Below, in pieces: positions 10,312 to 22,700 of a DNA stretch of 64,000 nt (the stretch's first letter is position 1; each line of letters opens with the position of its first letter). A model generated the notes under the pieces. That model was not told the origin of the DNA. It worked only from the letters and a program-made list of their open reading frames with translations, and did not search any database. The stretch comes from Lentinula raphanica (Eukaryota > Basidiomycota > Agaricomycetes > Agaricales > Omphalotaceae). The stretch covers positions 744,001-808,000 of the forward strand of contig JANVFP010000003.1 of the NCBI GenBank assembly GCA_027919835.1, written 5' to 3'. Position numbers and translations under genes: made by a program.

Positions 10312-13300
10312 ATGAGTGCATTCTCGAAGCTACTTGCTCGATCTCTGAAAGAGGATGCTCCTCTTCAAATTCCGACATCGCATACTTCAAGCTCTGTTTC
10401 CCATCCGGATCCGAAGTCAGATTCCGTATCCAAGTATCGAAGACTTCTACAGGCTCAAGGTAGTTATTGCGAGGCCATCATTTTTTCGTTTTGTTCATCA
10501 TCTTCTAGCCTCTCCTCCACCCAACTATGACTTGAATGTTATGGCGACTACAATGCTAAATCCGCGCAATGATCTACGCTCTGAGCCTTCTCTCCCTGAT
10601 GATTCTTCGATATTCGATGAGCTCACATCCGCCTTGAGTAAACAAGCTGTTAGTAGAATGAGTATCCCTCTTGTGTTTTGAAGTACTAATTCATGGACAT
10701 CATACTCTTCTTAGATCACAGACAGCATCAACGAATCTCCTCCAGTTGAAGGCGTCGCAGGGTCTCTAGAACAGATACTCAAACCCGATAAAGATGGTTT
10801 CATCCATCCTTTTGGGAATCCCAAGACCACGAATTTCGCTTCGACTAGGGAAATGCTCGATGCATCTCAGCTCAAGAGTAACCTTAACAGCTGTATCACT
10901 CGCTTGGAGCAGCTCAAGGGCCACGAAGATGAGAAGTTCATCCGATCAGAATTGGGAGATGTGGAAGCCATCATCGAGAGCGCCGGGGAAAGATCGCGCC
11001 TATTCCGACGCGACGCAGTCTTGGCCTTGCGGGAGGAGATCGATGTCATTCTTCATACGCTCAGTGAATCTATCATCAGCTGGCGCCATGAATTTCCAGA
11101 CAATTCTCCTCTCAAAATTGATAACAGTCAGTCGTTTCTCATCTTGATCTTTATCTACATTCTCAAGGTTGGCCATAGAGAAAGCATTCATCGATCCAGC
11201 CGCCAAGCGACACACTCCAACATTACTTGCCTATTGCCTAGCCCTCACCAACCGCGTTTTCGAAGGAGCTGCTAAACGTGGTAGCTCTTTTATGCTCAAG
11301 GCTTTAAAGATCTTTGGCTACTCGCTTACTCTGCTCAACGAAGGACCAAACCTAGAACAGCAGAGAGCGCTAGCGGACATCCCGGAAACAATCGATACCG
11401 TAGAAGATCACTTCAACTTGAATATAGTCAGTATTCCCTACGCTGTTTGTCCCACTTGCAGCTGTACCTTCGAACCCTCATACCCAAACAACTCGACCAC
11501 GCCTCACTATCCTGATCTCTGTAACTTTCGTGCGGCTTCAGAGTCCGAGCCTTGTGGAACCTCACTCCTCAAATACAACCGACCCATCAAAACCTTTCAC
11601 TACTATCCATTTTCTGATTGGTTTGGTCGCTTTCTTGCGCTTCCCGGCATTCAGGAGATTGGTGAAACTTTTTGTGAGGAGGTTACACAGAATTTACACC
11701 CACCCGCAGACAAACGAGACGCGCGAGACGGGACTCTCATTCGACAACTCCAATCCGCTGATGGATCATCCTTTATTGCAGATCGCGGCAACGAGGGGCG
11801 GTGGCTTTTCGTCCTGCACGCTGATTCATTCAACGTGGAAGGGAATCGGATTCGGGGTCGCTCCAGTTCTACCGGGGTCATGGCCATGAAATGTCTGAAT
11901 CTTCCTATTTCCATGCGCAACGACCCAGCTTATGTGTATGTTCCGGGTTTAATACAAGGTCCTAATGAACCGAACGCCAAAGAGGCTGCTCATCGCCACT
12001 TCCTCCGACCTTTAATCACAGAATTGGAAACTGCGTACAATTGAGGTTTTGCTCTATATCAAACTCATAGATCATTCAGTCTTGGGGAAGCCGCACCGCC
12101 ATATCAACAAGTGTTCCGCGCGATCCTAGTAGCAGTTCTCATGGATCTCAAGGCTGCACGTCCCTGGTGTGGTCTTTTGGATGTCACCTCTCATATCTTT
12201 TGCTTTGTATGTTGCTGTTGGCACAAAGCACACCTCTGTCGAACAGATTTTGAAAACTGGAAGCCCGTCGATGATGAATTCCTTAGAAAGGGTTCCGAAC
12301 TTTGGAGGGATGTTAAGACCACAGATGAACGTAAGTCCATCGAATCACTGTACGGGACTCGGTACTCCGAATTCTGGCGTCTACCCTATTGGAAGCCATC
12401 TCGTATGGTGGCCGTCGAACCCATGCATACAATCTTCCTCATTCTCGAGCAGCGATTCTTTCGTGATGCACTTGGCCTTGATGATCCCCAGAGCAAAAGA
12501 GGTCTGATGAAAAAAACGAAGGGCGCATCAATGATCGCTTTCCATTATGACTTCACACCCCCGCCGCATCTCTCTTTGATCAATTCCGCATCAGACGATA
12601 TAGATGCAAGAGACGCTACTGATCACCTTGCTTGCGTTGAATGGAATCATCTCCAACCGGAACTTCAAGAATATCGACATCAACGCATTTTGCATCTGAA
12701 AAGGATCATTGTTGACGATGATCGGGCAATCGAGGATACTCAATTAATCCACGACGAGCTTTCTGGCAGTGCGGGCGACATCATTGGAAAGAAGGATCGT
12801 TTGATCGCATGGCTTAAGGGGCGGAAATGGGTCGCATTAGCATTTGTGTGCAATGACCTTCATGTTTTCTCACTCCGAGATTCTTCAAAAAACATCGACA
12901 CACAGTCCGCAGTTGCATTAAGGGACATCACCAAGAAGGATATGGCGTTGCTGCTGGTTGAATGGGTATGTGACCTTTTGCTGCACACATCATACAATCG
13001 CTAACACGGAAAATCTAGCGCCTCGAATTGATACACGATCAAGGCATTTTTGATTGGCCATTCTTCACACCCCGTAATATCCCTCCTCCAAATGTCCCCT
13101 GGGCTTCCAGTTCTCATCCTCTGTCAATCACTCGCGGTCCTTCCCGTATCTGTATATTCACACCGGAAGAACGTCTGCTCAACATGGACAATCTTGTCAA
13201 GATATTCAGTCGTCATTCTGCGTACGGTGTTGGACACATTCATCGGACACTTCAGCAACCCCTGATCGACAACGAACAGGGTCTGCGAACTCTCCAACAA

Positions 13301-14787
13301 GCTCTCAACCGTAGAACCGAAGCGGCATTGAAATTTGTCTGCATTGATGTTGGATGTCTACCTGGAGGAAGAATTACCAAACAGGACTTAATCGATGAAT
13401 TGATTGCATGGGTGAGTCTTATACGCTGATCGTAATCATCAACTTGACTCAATCAGCTACAGCGGAAGACCAAACCACTGGAAGCAAAGGAATTCATTCA
13501 TATAGACTCAGTGAAGCTCCTTGAAAGAGTCCAAGAAGTTGTGCGCCAGGTCATCACACCCGCGTGGTCATCTAGACCCCCGCCAGATATCGGCTTACCA
13601 AAAGCAGGTACCCTGAAGGCTGACCATTGGCGAACTCTATTCACAATTCACCTTCCTCTTGCCTTATTGAGTTTGTGGAAAGAAGAATCGCCTTTAGCTG
13701 CTGCTGATGCCGCACAGATGACCTCTGTCCTCGAGACCGGGATGGCTTTGAGTTGTGCTTCTATTGTCATGATCAAGAATACTCTGACACTTCAACGTCG
13801 GGATCTATTTCGGAATTTACTCCGTCGCCATGTTCTTGGTTTACAGCAAAACTTTCCTGGCTTTATTTTGCCCACTCACCACCTGGCGTTTCATTTATAC
13901 GACTTCATGGACTTGCTGAGCGTTGTCCGGGAGTTTTGGAATTTCGCGTTCGAAGGCTTCATTGGGAAAATCCAGAGAACACCCACGAACCATGTCATCG
14001 GTGAGTCGATCTGCTCTGTGTTCCAACTCTGCACCAGTGGTTGATCCAGTTTTATAGGCCAGTACGAATATACTATCTTACATGCACATGCTACAGGCGC
14101 CTCTTTCCGACAATGGCTTTTGCGACCCGATTGCCCTCCTCTGTTGAAGTACTGCCGAATCCTCCTTGACAAAGCCTATGGTTACGTCAAACGCGTAGAT
14201 CCTACCGCTAACAACAATGACGAAGCCAACGAAGATGCAGAGGTCAACGTTGAAACGGTGCGAGATCAACCGACTTCGGAGTTACGTCGCCACGTTCTGC
14301 GTACTTCCCCACCAAGCGAACTTGTGCGGACCGTCGGAACATATGATATCGAGTGTTTTTCTCGGATATCTGCTCCTCGAGGTGACTACACAATTGCAAC
14401 AAATAAAACTGCATCCGGCGGCAATAGCTTCGTGTGCTACAGACCCTCGAGTTCAAGCGCTAACGAAGAATGGTGTGCGGGCCAAATTCAACACATCTTC
14501 AAACGCAGCGGCGCTATGTTCGCAGCTATCAAACGGAGCAAGGTCGCAGTGCTCGATTCTCCCGACCCTTTTGCCGCATTTTGGAAAGAAGGATTTGAAT
14601 CAAAACTCGTCTCTCCTGCTTTCTCAAAGAAGCTCGATATTGTTAGCATCGAGCGTATCATTGGGCACTCGGCAAGGTGGAACATCTCATCGGAGCTTAC
14701 TGTTGTATTGAATTTAAGCCGGGTACGTGACAATATTCAAGTTTTTTGGTTCTTTATGCTCAATAGTATTTGTTTGTGAAGGATTGA
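10312..14787 (+). CDS. CACTA-type (Tnp2-like) transposase with one in-frame TGA
   Basis: Eight exons: 10312-10459, 10509-10648, 10715-11126, 11179-12965, 13019-13411, 13457-14000, 14058-14722, 14767-14787; about 1,370 codons. Family features: a zinc-ribbon-like region CPTCSCTF...CGTSLLK; FIADRGNEGRWLFVLHADSFN; YVPGLIQGPNEPNAKEAAHRHFLRPL; a Cys/His cluster in DVTSHIFCFVCCCWHKAHLCRTDFENW; then GTRYSEFWRLPYWKPSR and a PMHTIFL block; these are typical of fungal Tnp2-like CACTA transposases. The C-terminal part has the LKADHWRTLFTIHLPLAL block. A TGA at 12042-12044 interrupts the conserved stretch after RPLITELETAYN; relatives would have Arg, so CGA to TGA is likely. The alternative is a 36-nt intron 12035-12070 (GTACAA...CATAG), in frame but very short. 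Confidence 0.88.
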
Positions 14788-15079
14788 GGCAATGTGAATG
14801 ATGAAGCCGCATCTACACTTTGTATGATAGATAGTCCATTTCTCATGATAGAGTTCACATAACAAATCAATTCGTTGAAGAACAAGTACATTGGCCTAAG
14901 ATAATACTAAAGTAAGATGAAGTTGGTACTGTCGCTCAGGATTGGTTCCCTAGCCTCTTCACTAGAGATCAACCACGCTATGAGAGGATGTTTCGGGAGT
15001 AAACGCTGTAACTTCAAGAGTTGAGACATGAGAACTGTCCGATGAAATTTTGAATACCAAATCTTACCATAGCACTTTC
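14788..15079. other. Convergent 3' spacer inside the transposon
   Basis: About 290 bp between the ends of the transposase and the WD40 gene, which converge. Nothing recognisable beyond presumed 3' untranslated sequence. Confidence 0.4.
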
Positions 15080-16505
15080 TCAAGCGACCCGAGAGAACCG
15101 GTATAGTTCAAAGAGTAAGAGTCCAATAATGAAGCAGTTTCTGATGCGATAGAAAAGAGACCATAACGTAGTGCGAGAGAGTTGGAAGCCAATCAATATT
15201 TGATCTGTCGAAGTAGTCTTCGTTGTAGGGACAGGATCGGTTTTGGGCCTAGCATTGAAATTCCACTTGCGTGCCTTGCGATAGAGTATTACATCGCATG
15301 GCCGTTGAGAAGCGGACCCTGCGATAGCTAACAAGTAATACTTGTCTGTAGTATAAGCCTGTACAACGATTGAGAAAACAAAAATATTTTACATGAGAAA
15401 ACAGCACTCACTGTAACTTGTTGAACTAAACCTCCTCGAGGATAATCCAGAATCTGCACCTTTTTCCCAGTGGCTCGGTCATATAGCAGAGCATAGCCGC
15501 GATCAGTCCCACCAGCGAGCTTATTTCCGTCCTCGACAAACACAGCGCGTTTGGGAAAGAGAACCGTCGGTGGTTTCCCCTCAAAGGTACGAACATGAGC
15601 GAGGTCGTTCAAGCTGAATAGATTGAAATTATCTCCAGTCCAAGCCACAAAGCTTTCTGTATCGGGATCGAGACAAACAGAACCCCTAGTAGATCATGAG
15701 TAAAGTAAGTCATTGTGGTGATACTGACATACATGACATCTGGGCCATAATTCCTCTGAGATATTACGTCGCCCGTCGAGGAATTAAGCTGGATTCTGAC
15801 TGAATTGTGAGAACTCGAAATATGGAAGCCAAAGCGGAATGGACGAACATTGTCCCCCCTGTCATAGCAAATACAAGAAGATGCTTGCGAGAGAATAGAA
15901 CAGCTCGCGGAACAATGCTATCTGCTAGGGATACAGAGAAAATCTGACTAAATTCACCGGAGTCAGAGAGCGACCACACATTGACGCGCCCGTCGATAGT
16001 AGCAAAAACTATCCGTCCACTTCGTCCATTGTGAACCCTTGTTTCGCGCACTTCCAACGAGGATATTTGCTTGTTGACGTTCTCAGTACGGGCTCTGGCG
16101 ACTGGGAGGAATTCCTGACACGACAAAATGTATGAGAACTATGAAGAACAAAGAGAAGATAGAGCTCACCAATTGTTGATCCTTGCAACCCCAGACTAGA
16201 ACGTCACCACGCATCGAACCTAGCAGAAGGATATGTTGTTGATCTTTTTCGAAAAACAGCCAGCACGATGCAGAGAAGGCATATTTTGGATCTCGCGACG
16301 CGAACGGAAATGCGGGCAACCTAACTAAGGCAGACGTCGAGACTTCCCAAACATGAACACCGGTGTAACCTGACATCAAAAGATACATGAAGAGAGGTGC
16401 ATCGATTGAGTGGAAATTATTCACCGGTGGCGGCAATGAACTTCCCATCGACAGAGTAACATAGTGATAGTATCGCATCACCATGGCCTCGTAGTGTGGC
16501 GGCAT
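15080..16505 (-). CDS. WD40-like protein with hydrophobic C-terminal tail (transposon accessory)
   Basis: Five exons, 16505-16170, 16114-15849, 15795-15733, 15685-15412 and 15358-15080, give 405 residues. Beta-propeller-like repeats can be read: MSGYTGVHVWEVSTSALVRL, LLLGSMRGDVLVWGCKD, SGRIVFATIDGRVNVWSLSD, ESFVAWTGDNFNLFSLND, LAGGTDRGYALLYDRATGKK. The last 35 residues contain a hydrophobic segment (FIIGLLLFELYRF) that could be a tail anchor. Splice phases are mixed, unlike the coiled-coil genes of the same element. I recall similar WD40 proteins as multi-copy families in agaric genomes; their link to transposons is not something I can cite. Function unknown. Confidence 0.8.
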
Positions 16506-16801
16506 GCTGATATGAGATTGCGGAACCCATAGGGAATCACGAACGACAGGGATAGTAGAGGCACGAGATGGTGTTCACAGTCCGAGAGAGAAAGGAAGCA
16601 AGAAATCGACCGAGTTCCAGAGAACAAAGCAAGGAGGAGCATGTTGATTAGCCGATGCCATTGCCAAAACAAGCAAAGATAAGCCGGTGAGCTGATTACG
16701 TGGTCGTGTGAGCGCCGGCGCTCCTCAAGCTCAACGATCCACTTTCACCTGCTCCGAATTCAAACACACAACCTCACCGAATGCCATGTGTCGGCTGACT
16801 T
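16506..16801. promoter_or_regulatory. Divergent spacer between WD40 and Ser/Asp-rich genes
   Basis: About 300 bp between divergent starts. It should carry both promoters; no specific motif was recognised. Confidence 0.35.
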
Positions 16802-18256
16802 ATGTGCTGGTGGACAACTAGAGCATTGAGAGAACGAGATGAACACAACGAAGTACTGCTCAAAAAGGTTCGTCTTCTATCCAAATCTCTTTGTGCCTTT
16901 GACCAACGCCCATAAGCTCCGCCTTTGAATCCTCAACACATAACATTCTTTGAACAGGTCTTTATGATGAAGACAATGGATGCGAGCGATACACTCATAG
17001 AAAAGGCCGCAAATTCCAAGAACCGCCTCCCATTCTCACCCACGAACTACCACTATGAAAGCAAACCACCCATCTCACCTCGAACACCCGGTCTGTGTCG
17101 ATCATACTCCTCTCTCAAACTCGATGCCGCTGTTGAACTCCATCGATCATGAGTATCTACATCCAGCCGTTGGTCCTCATCGAACGCCACGCTCGACCCG
17201 TCGTACATCTCCCTACGGCTCTCCTGTCCACTCTCCTCCGTCCACTCCTTCCGAACGCCTCAGTCCTTCCCCCCGTACGCAAGGGTCAGACTCTGACAGG
17301 AGCTATGTGCCTCCCTCTGCACGTTATACTGTCCGTGCCGGCAGAGTTCTTGCATATGATAGCGACGATGATCTCCCAGTTCAATCTCCTGGTCACAGGA
17401 GCGTTCACACCAACTCTCCTCTCCAGCATCAAGCCAAATCTAGTACCGGCATTCCACCAACACTTCCTTCCCTTGCTCGCCATGCCATCACTCATACCAC
17501 TCGAATCAATCCAGCCTCAGCGTCTTCTCCTCGTACTCATCCTGTCTATGCATACGACAGCGATGATTCTCAGCGGCGATCAAAACAGACTGTTTCTTTC
17601 GCTCCTGCCAATATTCCCGGCAAGGGAGTCAGTCTTGGAGGGGGAAGCAGCTCTGCTCAGGCAGCTACCAGCCATTACACATCGACGCAGAATGCAACCC
17701 TCGAACCAAAGAAGAAGATCCCTCTTTTTTTGGATTCCGATTCTGACGACGACGACGACGACAAGATTCCTAAGCCTTTAGGTGAAGCTGGTAGGCCTGG
17801 TCGCGGTGGCTATAACTTACGTGACGCTTTGAACTGGCCGGAGGAACGGTATGGCAAAGTAAAAGTGCGTTCATTGCATTGATTTCGCCCCGATTTTCGG
17901 CTGATATGATATACGTGTAGAGGTACATCAACGGTATTGTTCAAGACAAACTGGAGTGCACGTTACCTTATACTGAGCAGCCCCTGCTGGCTTTGAAACA
18001 AGTGCGGGATCTGGTATGTGGATGCTGCTTCGCTCCTTTGACAAACTTGGACTGAACTGATGAAACTCAGGCGACTGCCAAATATCCTTTCCTCACTCAA
18101 TACCGTGACAATTGGCCTATTGATGACTTCATTCGATCTCAGCTGAAATACCGTAAAGCTGCCCTTCAGAAGGAGGCCGTAGAGACCGAGCTTGCTGATA
18201 TTAGAAATCGGGCGACGAAGAGTGGCAAACGCTCGGGAAGAAAGGGCGAGGCGTAG
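16802..18256 (+). CDS. Ser/Pro/Asp-rich protein with conserved C-terminal helical domain (transposon accessory)
   Basis: Five exons read as 16802-16867, 16958-17090, 17167-17864, 17921-18013 and 18071-18256. The N-terminal two thirds are low complexity, with two YDSDD acidic boxes (VLAYDSDDDLPVQ, YAYDSDDSQRR), SP/TP clusters and a DSDSDDDDDDK run. The last 100 residues are ordered: YNLRDALNWPEERYGKVKRY, then YINGIVQDKLECTLPYTEQPL, YPFLTQYRDNWPIDDFI and a basic helical tail (KRSGRKGEA). The second intron (76 nt, GTCTGT donor) is needed to connect the two frames; the first exon and its Met are the least certain part. No known domain. The ordered tail with NYNLR and a DNWP motif looks like an agaric-specific family. 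Confidence 0.7.
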
Positions 18257-18916
18257 ACGTAGATGTTATAATATTTTGATTTCGTCTATATATTACACGC
18301 TTCCAGCAATCCCAATGCGAACTCAACGTACCGATACTGTTACCGCTTGAGCCTTGGCAAGCTTGGACATCTACAGTGAACCCATCATCGTTCAAAATTC
18401 CTTCCTATGTACAGGCCTGATCTGAATTCGATTAAGCGCCCATTTACCGTAATTGCCGGGAGTCTCATCACATGGCTTTTCAACTGCTTTTCAATTTGCC
18501 TTCAACCACCATCGCAGGTGAACCCGTTCACGACGTCCTAGCGGCGTAGAGCATGCCTCCAGTGACGTACTCACTCTGCTCTTACTCTCTATCGCCTCAA
18601 TTGTCCAATAAGTTCGATGGCTCTCTAATCCAATCGAATACAGCTAGGTAAGTGTTTTTTCTCCTCCCTCTCAGATTCATCAATGATTTATCCAGGCGTT
18701 AACCATCACCGTGCTTGAAGTATGCAGACCCGACCCTGGGGCAGCAGAATCGGGCACGATGATGCGTTTTTGTTTGTTTCAGCAGATCTATTAGGCTTTC
18801 GCCCTCTCTTTAGCCACCATAACCTCCGGCCATCCCTCTTCGCGTCAAACTCTACCCAACTACATCCTCTTTCGCGTCAAACTCTACCCAACTACATCCT
18901 CTCATCGTTCTTTCAA
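18257..18916. other. Spacer inside the transposon with a 31-bp direct repeat
   Basis: Between the Ser/Asp-rich gene and the next coding segment. Two adjacent near-identical copies of TTCGCGTCAAACTCTACCCA plus about 11 further bases lie at about 18839-18902. An open frame begins at 18722 and runs through these repeats, but the first convincing coding start is the Met at 18917. Confidence 0.4.
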
Positions 18917-19764
18917 ATGCTCAGAAGAAATTCCCGGCCCACTCAGCCCTCGCAGCCAACAGATGCCCAGCCCCTCCTTAGGCGAGGCTCTGCTGGCTCC
19001 TCACTATTTCCCGGCGCGTTTCAAGGCTTTTGCTACATTGAAAGGTCGAGTGCCCACTCCCTCTACCACAACCTTGAAAGCTTGGAAGACCTTCCGCTAC
19101 GTGCTGCAACAGAGGAACACCCGGTCTCTGTAACCTCCATTTTCTTCACCCCTCTAGCTGATCAGATTCCTAATGGCTTCTTAGGACCGTCGTGTAAGCT
19201 GTACGCTGCCTTGATGCCTCAATCACAAAATCCCGGCTCAGAAGGAGGGAGCGACAATGGAAGGAATACTGTAGGTATCATCTCATTTCTTTTGCTCAGC
19301 TTTTCTGATGGCGACTATCTTCAGAATGAGCGTCAGTTTCTCGTTGTTCTTTGCTCGGTCACGAACGTGACAATTTCTACGACTAGAATATTGGCCCTAC
19401 CAATCACCTGGATTCGTGGTAGCTACAGAATAGGACACTCGGGCGCAATCATACCGAATTGTACTTCTTCACGACTCCCACTTTCACGCGTTGTATCAAT
19501 CTCGTTTCTGCTAATACACTTGCCTCAGCGGCGCATAATTCTCGAGAAAGCGTTCTTTTGGCGCCAAACGAAAAACAAAAAGAGGGCGAAGAGCGGGCGA
19601 ACAAGATTTACTATGAAATATCGGCGGAACACGTTCATCGCGCCTGGTTCATGTGCTCGTGGCATCGCTTAATATATTACACGCGCTTAAATTCCTTTGT
19701 GCCAGCCACCATTTCCTTGGTCCTAACTCTGACTGAGTGCCACTCATCAAACTCTCATCACTCT
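18917..19764 (+). CDS. Probable N-terminal extension of, or separate gene before, the giant coiled-coil gene
   Basis: Segments 18917-19270, 19325-19342 and 19429 onward can be joined by phase-0 introns and run in frame into the Met at 19765. The product starts MLRRNSRPTQPSQPTDAQPL and includes FFTPLADQIPNGFLGPSCKL and TLGRNHTELYFFTTPTFTRC, then a charged helix and HVHRAWFMCSWHRL. The middle intron donor (GTTGTT) is weak. No domain recognised. Either the giant protein really begins here, or this is a separate small gene whose stop has been lost or whose last intron I missed. Confidence 0.4.
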
Positions 19765-22700
19765 ATGAGTGAACCGTCCAGGAAGCGGAAGGCAGGAGTT
19801 TTCTCCGCCAATTTCAGTTCCAGCAGCAGTCTGGGCTCTGAAGAGGCGGATGATGACGACGCCTACATGAGTGCTGAGGATGAAGGTGAAAAGGTGATTG
19901 TTTTATTTCGAATGTTGTCTGTTTTCTGGTCACCGATGATTGACTGCACAGACTCCTCGCTTGAGGTCACGGTCACCCGAAATCGACACTCGACATACAA
20001 AGGTCAAGGTTCACAATGTCTTTGGTAATGAAGAACGTGGCAAGCTCGAAGCTCGTTGCGTAGAACTTGAGGCCAGCATCAACGAACACAAACGGACAAT
20101 TGCTCTTCTGAACAAACTTAAAGAGCAGGATCCTACTCAGCTGGAGGACGAAGCATCTGATGTATGTTGTACTCCCTACATATTCTTGATTATGATGCTC
20201 ATGTTTGCAAAAGATCGAAGCGGAACTAGAGTTGGTGAAGAAGTCCAATGAAGCTCTCTTGAAAACCAATGCCGTCTTCAATGTAGAGCGACGTGAACTT
20301 CATGTAAGTGTGTTGCAATTAAAGTGAATGAATAAAGCTCACCGTACGCAGTCCAAGATTTCTTCTCTCCAAGCTCAGTTGTCCGATCAGGGAAGTTTGA
20401 GTGACAAAAGCTCAAAGGTGAGCTTATTTTGTCTTCTGAGATGGGACGATGACAAGAACTCTCAACAGGAAGAGGGGGAGAAACTCGCTGACTTGACGGT
20501 AATCCAGTGCCGCTTTCACGTTGCGTCGGGTCAACTGAGGTCCGAATCAGAGTCAGATTGAATGTTTGAAGAATGAGCAGAATCTCATGCGTCAAGAATT
20601 AGAGTCGCAGATTAGTGGCTTGCAATCGGAAAAGAACCAACTTACAGTGAGTCGGATGTGTTCACTAGTCTCCCTCTCATCTTATACAATTACAGGCCAC
20701 GATGGATGAACTCCATCGGCAACGAGCTGCTGATCAGGTTGGTCCGCAGCGGTCATCGATTGTTGACCGTTCTCTGATTCATGGATACGGCTATGCTCAG
20801 GAAGAACTGGGCCGGCTTCGAGACGTAAAAAAACCACAGAAAACGGGATTCAAGAACAACAAGGATGAACCTCAAGAATCAAAGACCGAATTCCAAAAGA
20901 AAGCTCTTGCTCTTCTTCAGGCAGAGACAGATTCGAGGCGCCATTCGGTAAGTTCATAGTTCTTGCTTGAAGTTGGATCCACTCAATATCATGGCATGGT
21001 CTAGGATGAAAACAAGTCGCTTCGTAAAGCCAACGCTTCACTGAGAGCTGAAAAGGAAGAACTCACCAAAGATAAACTGAATCTCGAGAGGGAAAGGCGT
21101 CGTCTTGAAACCACTGTAGAGGTATGTGAAACTCATTCACCATACCCAATGTGGCTGAATTTGTTCAGGAACAACGCACCAAAAAAGTCAGTCTCAGTGT
21201 CAAGCACGATGAAGTCCTAGAGAAGATGAGGTGCCGATTGCGAGAATTGAACGTAGGTCACATTTGTCATTATTCAGACAATAACACTCATAGGGTGACT
21301 ACAGGGAGAGAAAGATTTACTGTCCACACAATTACAACAAGTACAGAAGAACCTAGGTGAACTCAAACAAGTAGAGGTTGGTCAATCGACTGTGTTTCGA
21401 GGCCAAGTCTCGCTTAACCTTGTACAACAGGAGAAGCACGTCGAGGAAGCAGCTACTGCCAAGGCAAGTGGATCGCCGCAAAAGATATTGTTGTCGTTCT
21501 CAAATGCACAACATAGGCCACGGTGTCGGAGCTGTACAACCAGTTGCACTCTCTGACCACCGATAACGAAAAGCTAGTGTTGGAGCGTGACTCTCTAGAG
21601 ACCAAGGGAAAGGAGTTGCAAAATATGCACGACGAGTTAGATGCTGAGTGTGCGCACCTTCGCACGGAATTACAAGAGATGAATCAAATGAATGTAAGGA
21701 CTGCTTTGACTGCTTGGATGTTTCTCTGAACCTTCCCACTAGAACGACATGGAAACCACCAATGAACAATATAGCAAGTCTCAAGAACGAATCGCGCAGC
21801 TACTTGAGCAACGCGCTTCTTTGCGAGCAGAGCTAGAAACCACCAACAAACGATATGACAAGTCTCAAGAACAACTTGTACAGCAAAAAGAGCAATACGC
21901 GTCTTTGCAAGCAGAGCTAGAAACCACCAACGAACAATATGACAAATCTCAAGAAGAACTTGCACAGCAAACCGCGCGATACTCCTCTTCGCAAGCAGAG
22001 CTAGCAAATTCAATTGCGCGCCACGAAGAGCTTGAGAAACAGATTGTTGGATTGACAACTGAGCGAGATGGGTTCAAAGATGACGTTTCGAGAAAGGATC
22101 GGGCATATGAAAAACTCAAGGTTCAATCCTCTAAACTAACTGCAGAAAGGTTGATCTCACTAGCTCATTGCAGGAAGAAATGGCACAGTTGACTTCCCAG
22201 CATGAATCGGAGCTGAGTCAACGTGATCAGACCTCCCACACTCAGCTCGATTCTCTCAAAGCCCAGTTGGCCGATAAGGAAAAAGAGTACAAGACTTTGA
22301 AGGTAAGATGGAATTCTCAGAGAGGGCGCAAGCATGCTGATGTTCTTCCCAGGATGAAAATGGAACGTTGCGGGAAAAAAGAGACTCGCTTGAGACAGAA
22401 CATAATTCGCTCAGCAAAGAATGTACTCGCCTCAAAGCGAAATTAGAAAGTGGGAAGATTGAAGGACAAGAAGAGCTCAAGAATCATAACGCCAAACTAT
22501 CTGCTGAGCTCGAGAAACTTACCGATCAATTGGCGACAAAGGATCGAAGAGTCGACAAGCTTGAGGTTGGGATCTACAAACTCACCGCGAAATGGGCCAA
22601 TCTCACTTCCTTTGTAGAATGACATTAATGCTCTCAAAACTGAACATAACACCAAACTGAACGAACAACGTCTGAAGATGCAAACTACCATCAACACTCT

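Noticed and set aside
12035..12070. Annotating the 36-nt segment as a certain intron
   Set aside because: It would remove residues that are conserved in related transposases, and it is shorter than any other intron in the window; kept as an alternative only.
19459..20028. Reading 19459-20028 as one continuous exon
   Set aside because: The GTGATTG donor after 19893 and the acceptor before 19952 restore the coiled-coil frame that continues for 27 more exons, whereas reading through ends at 20028.
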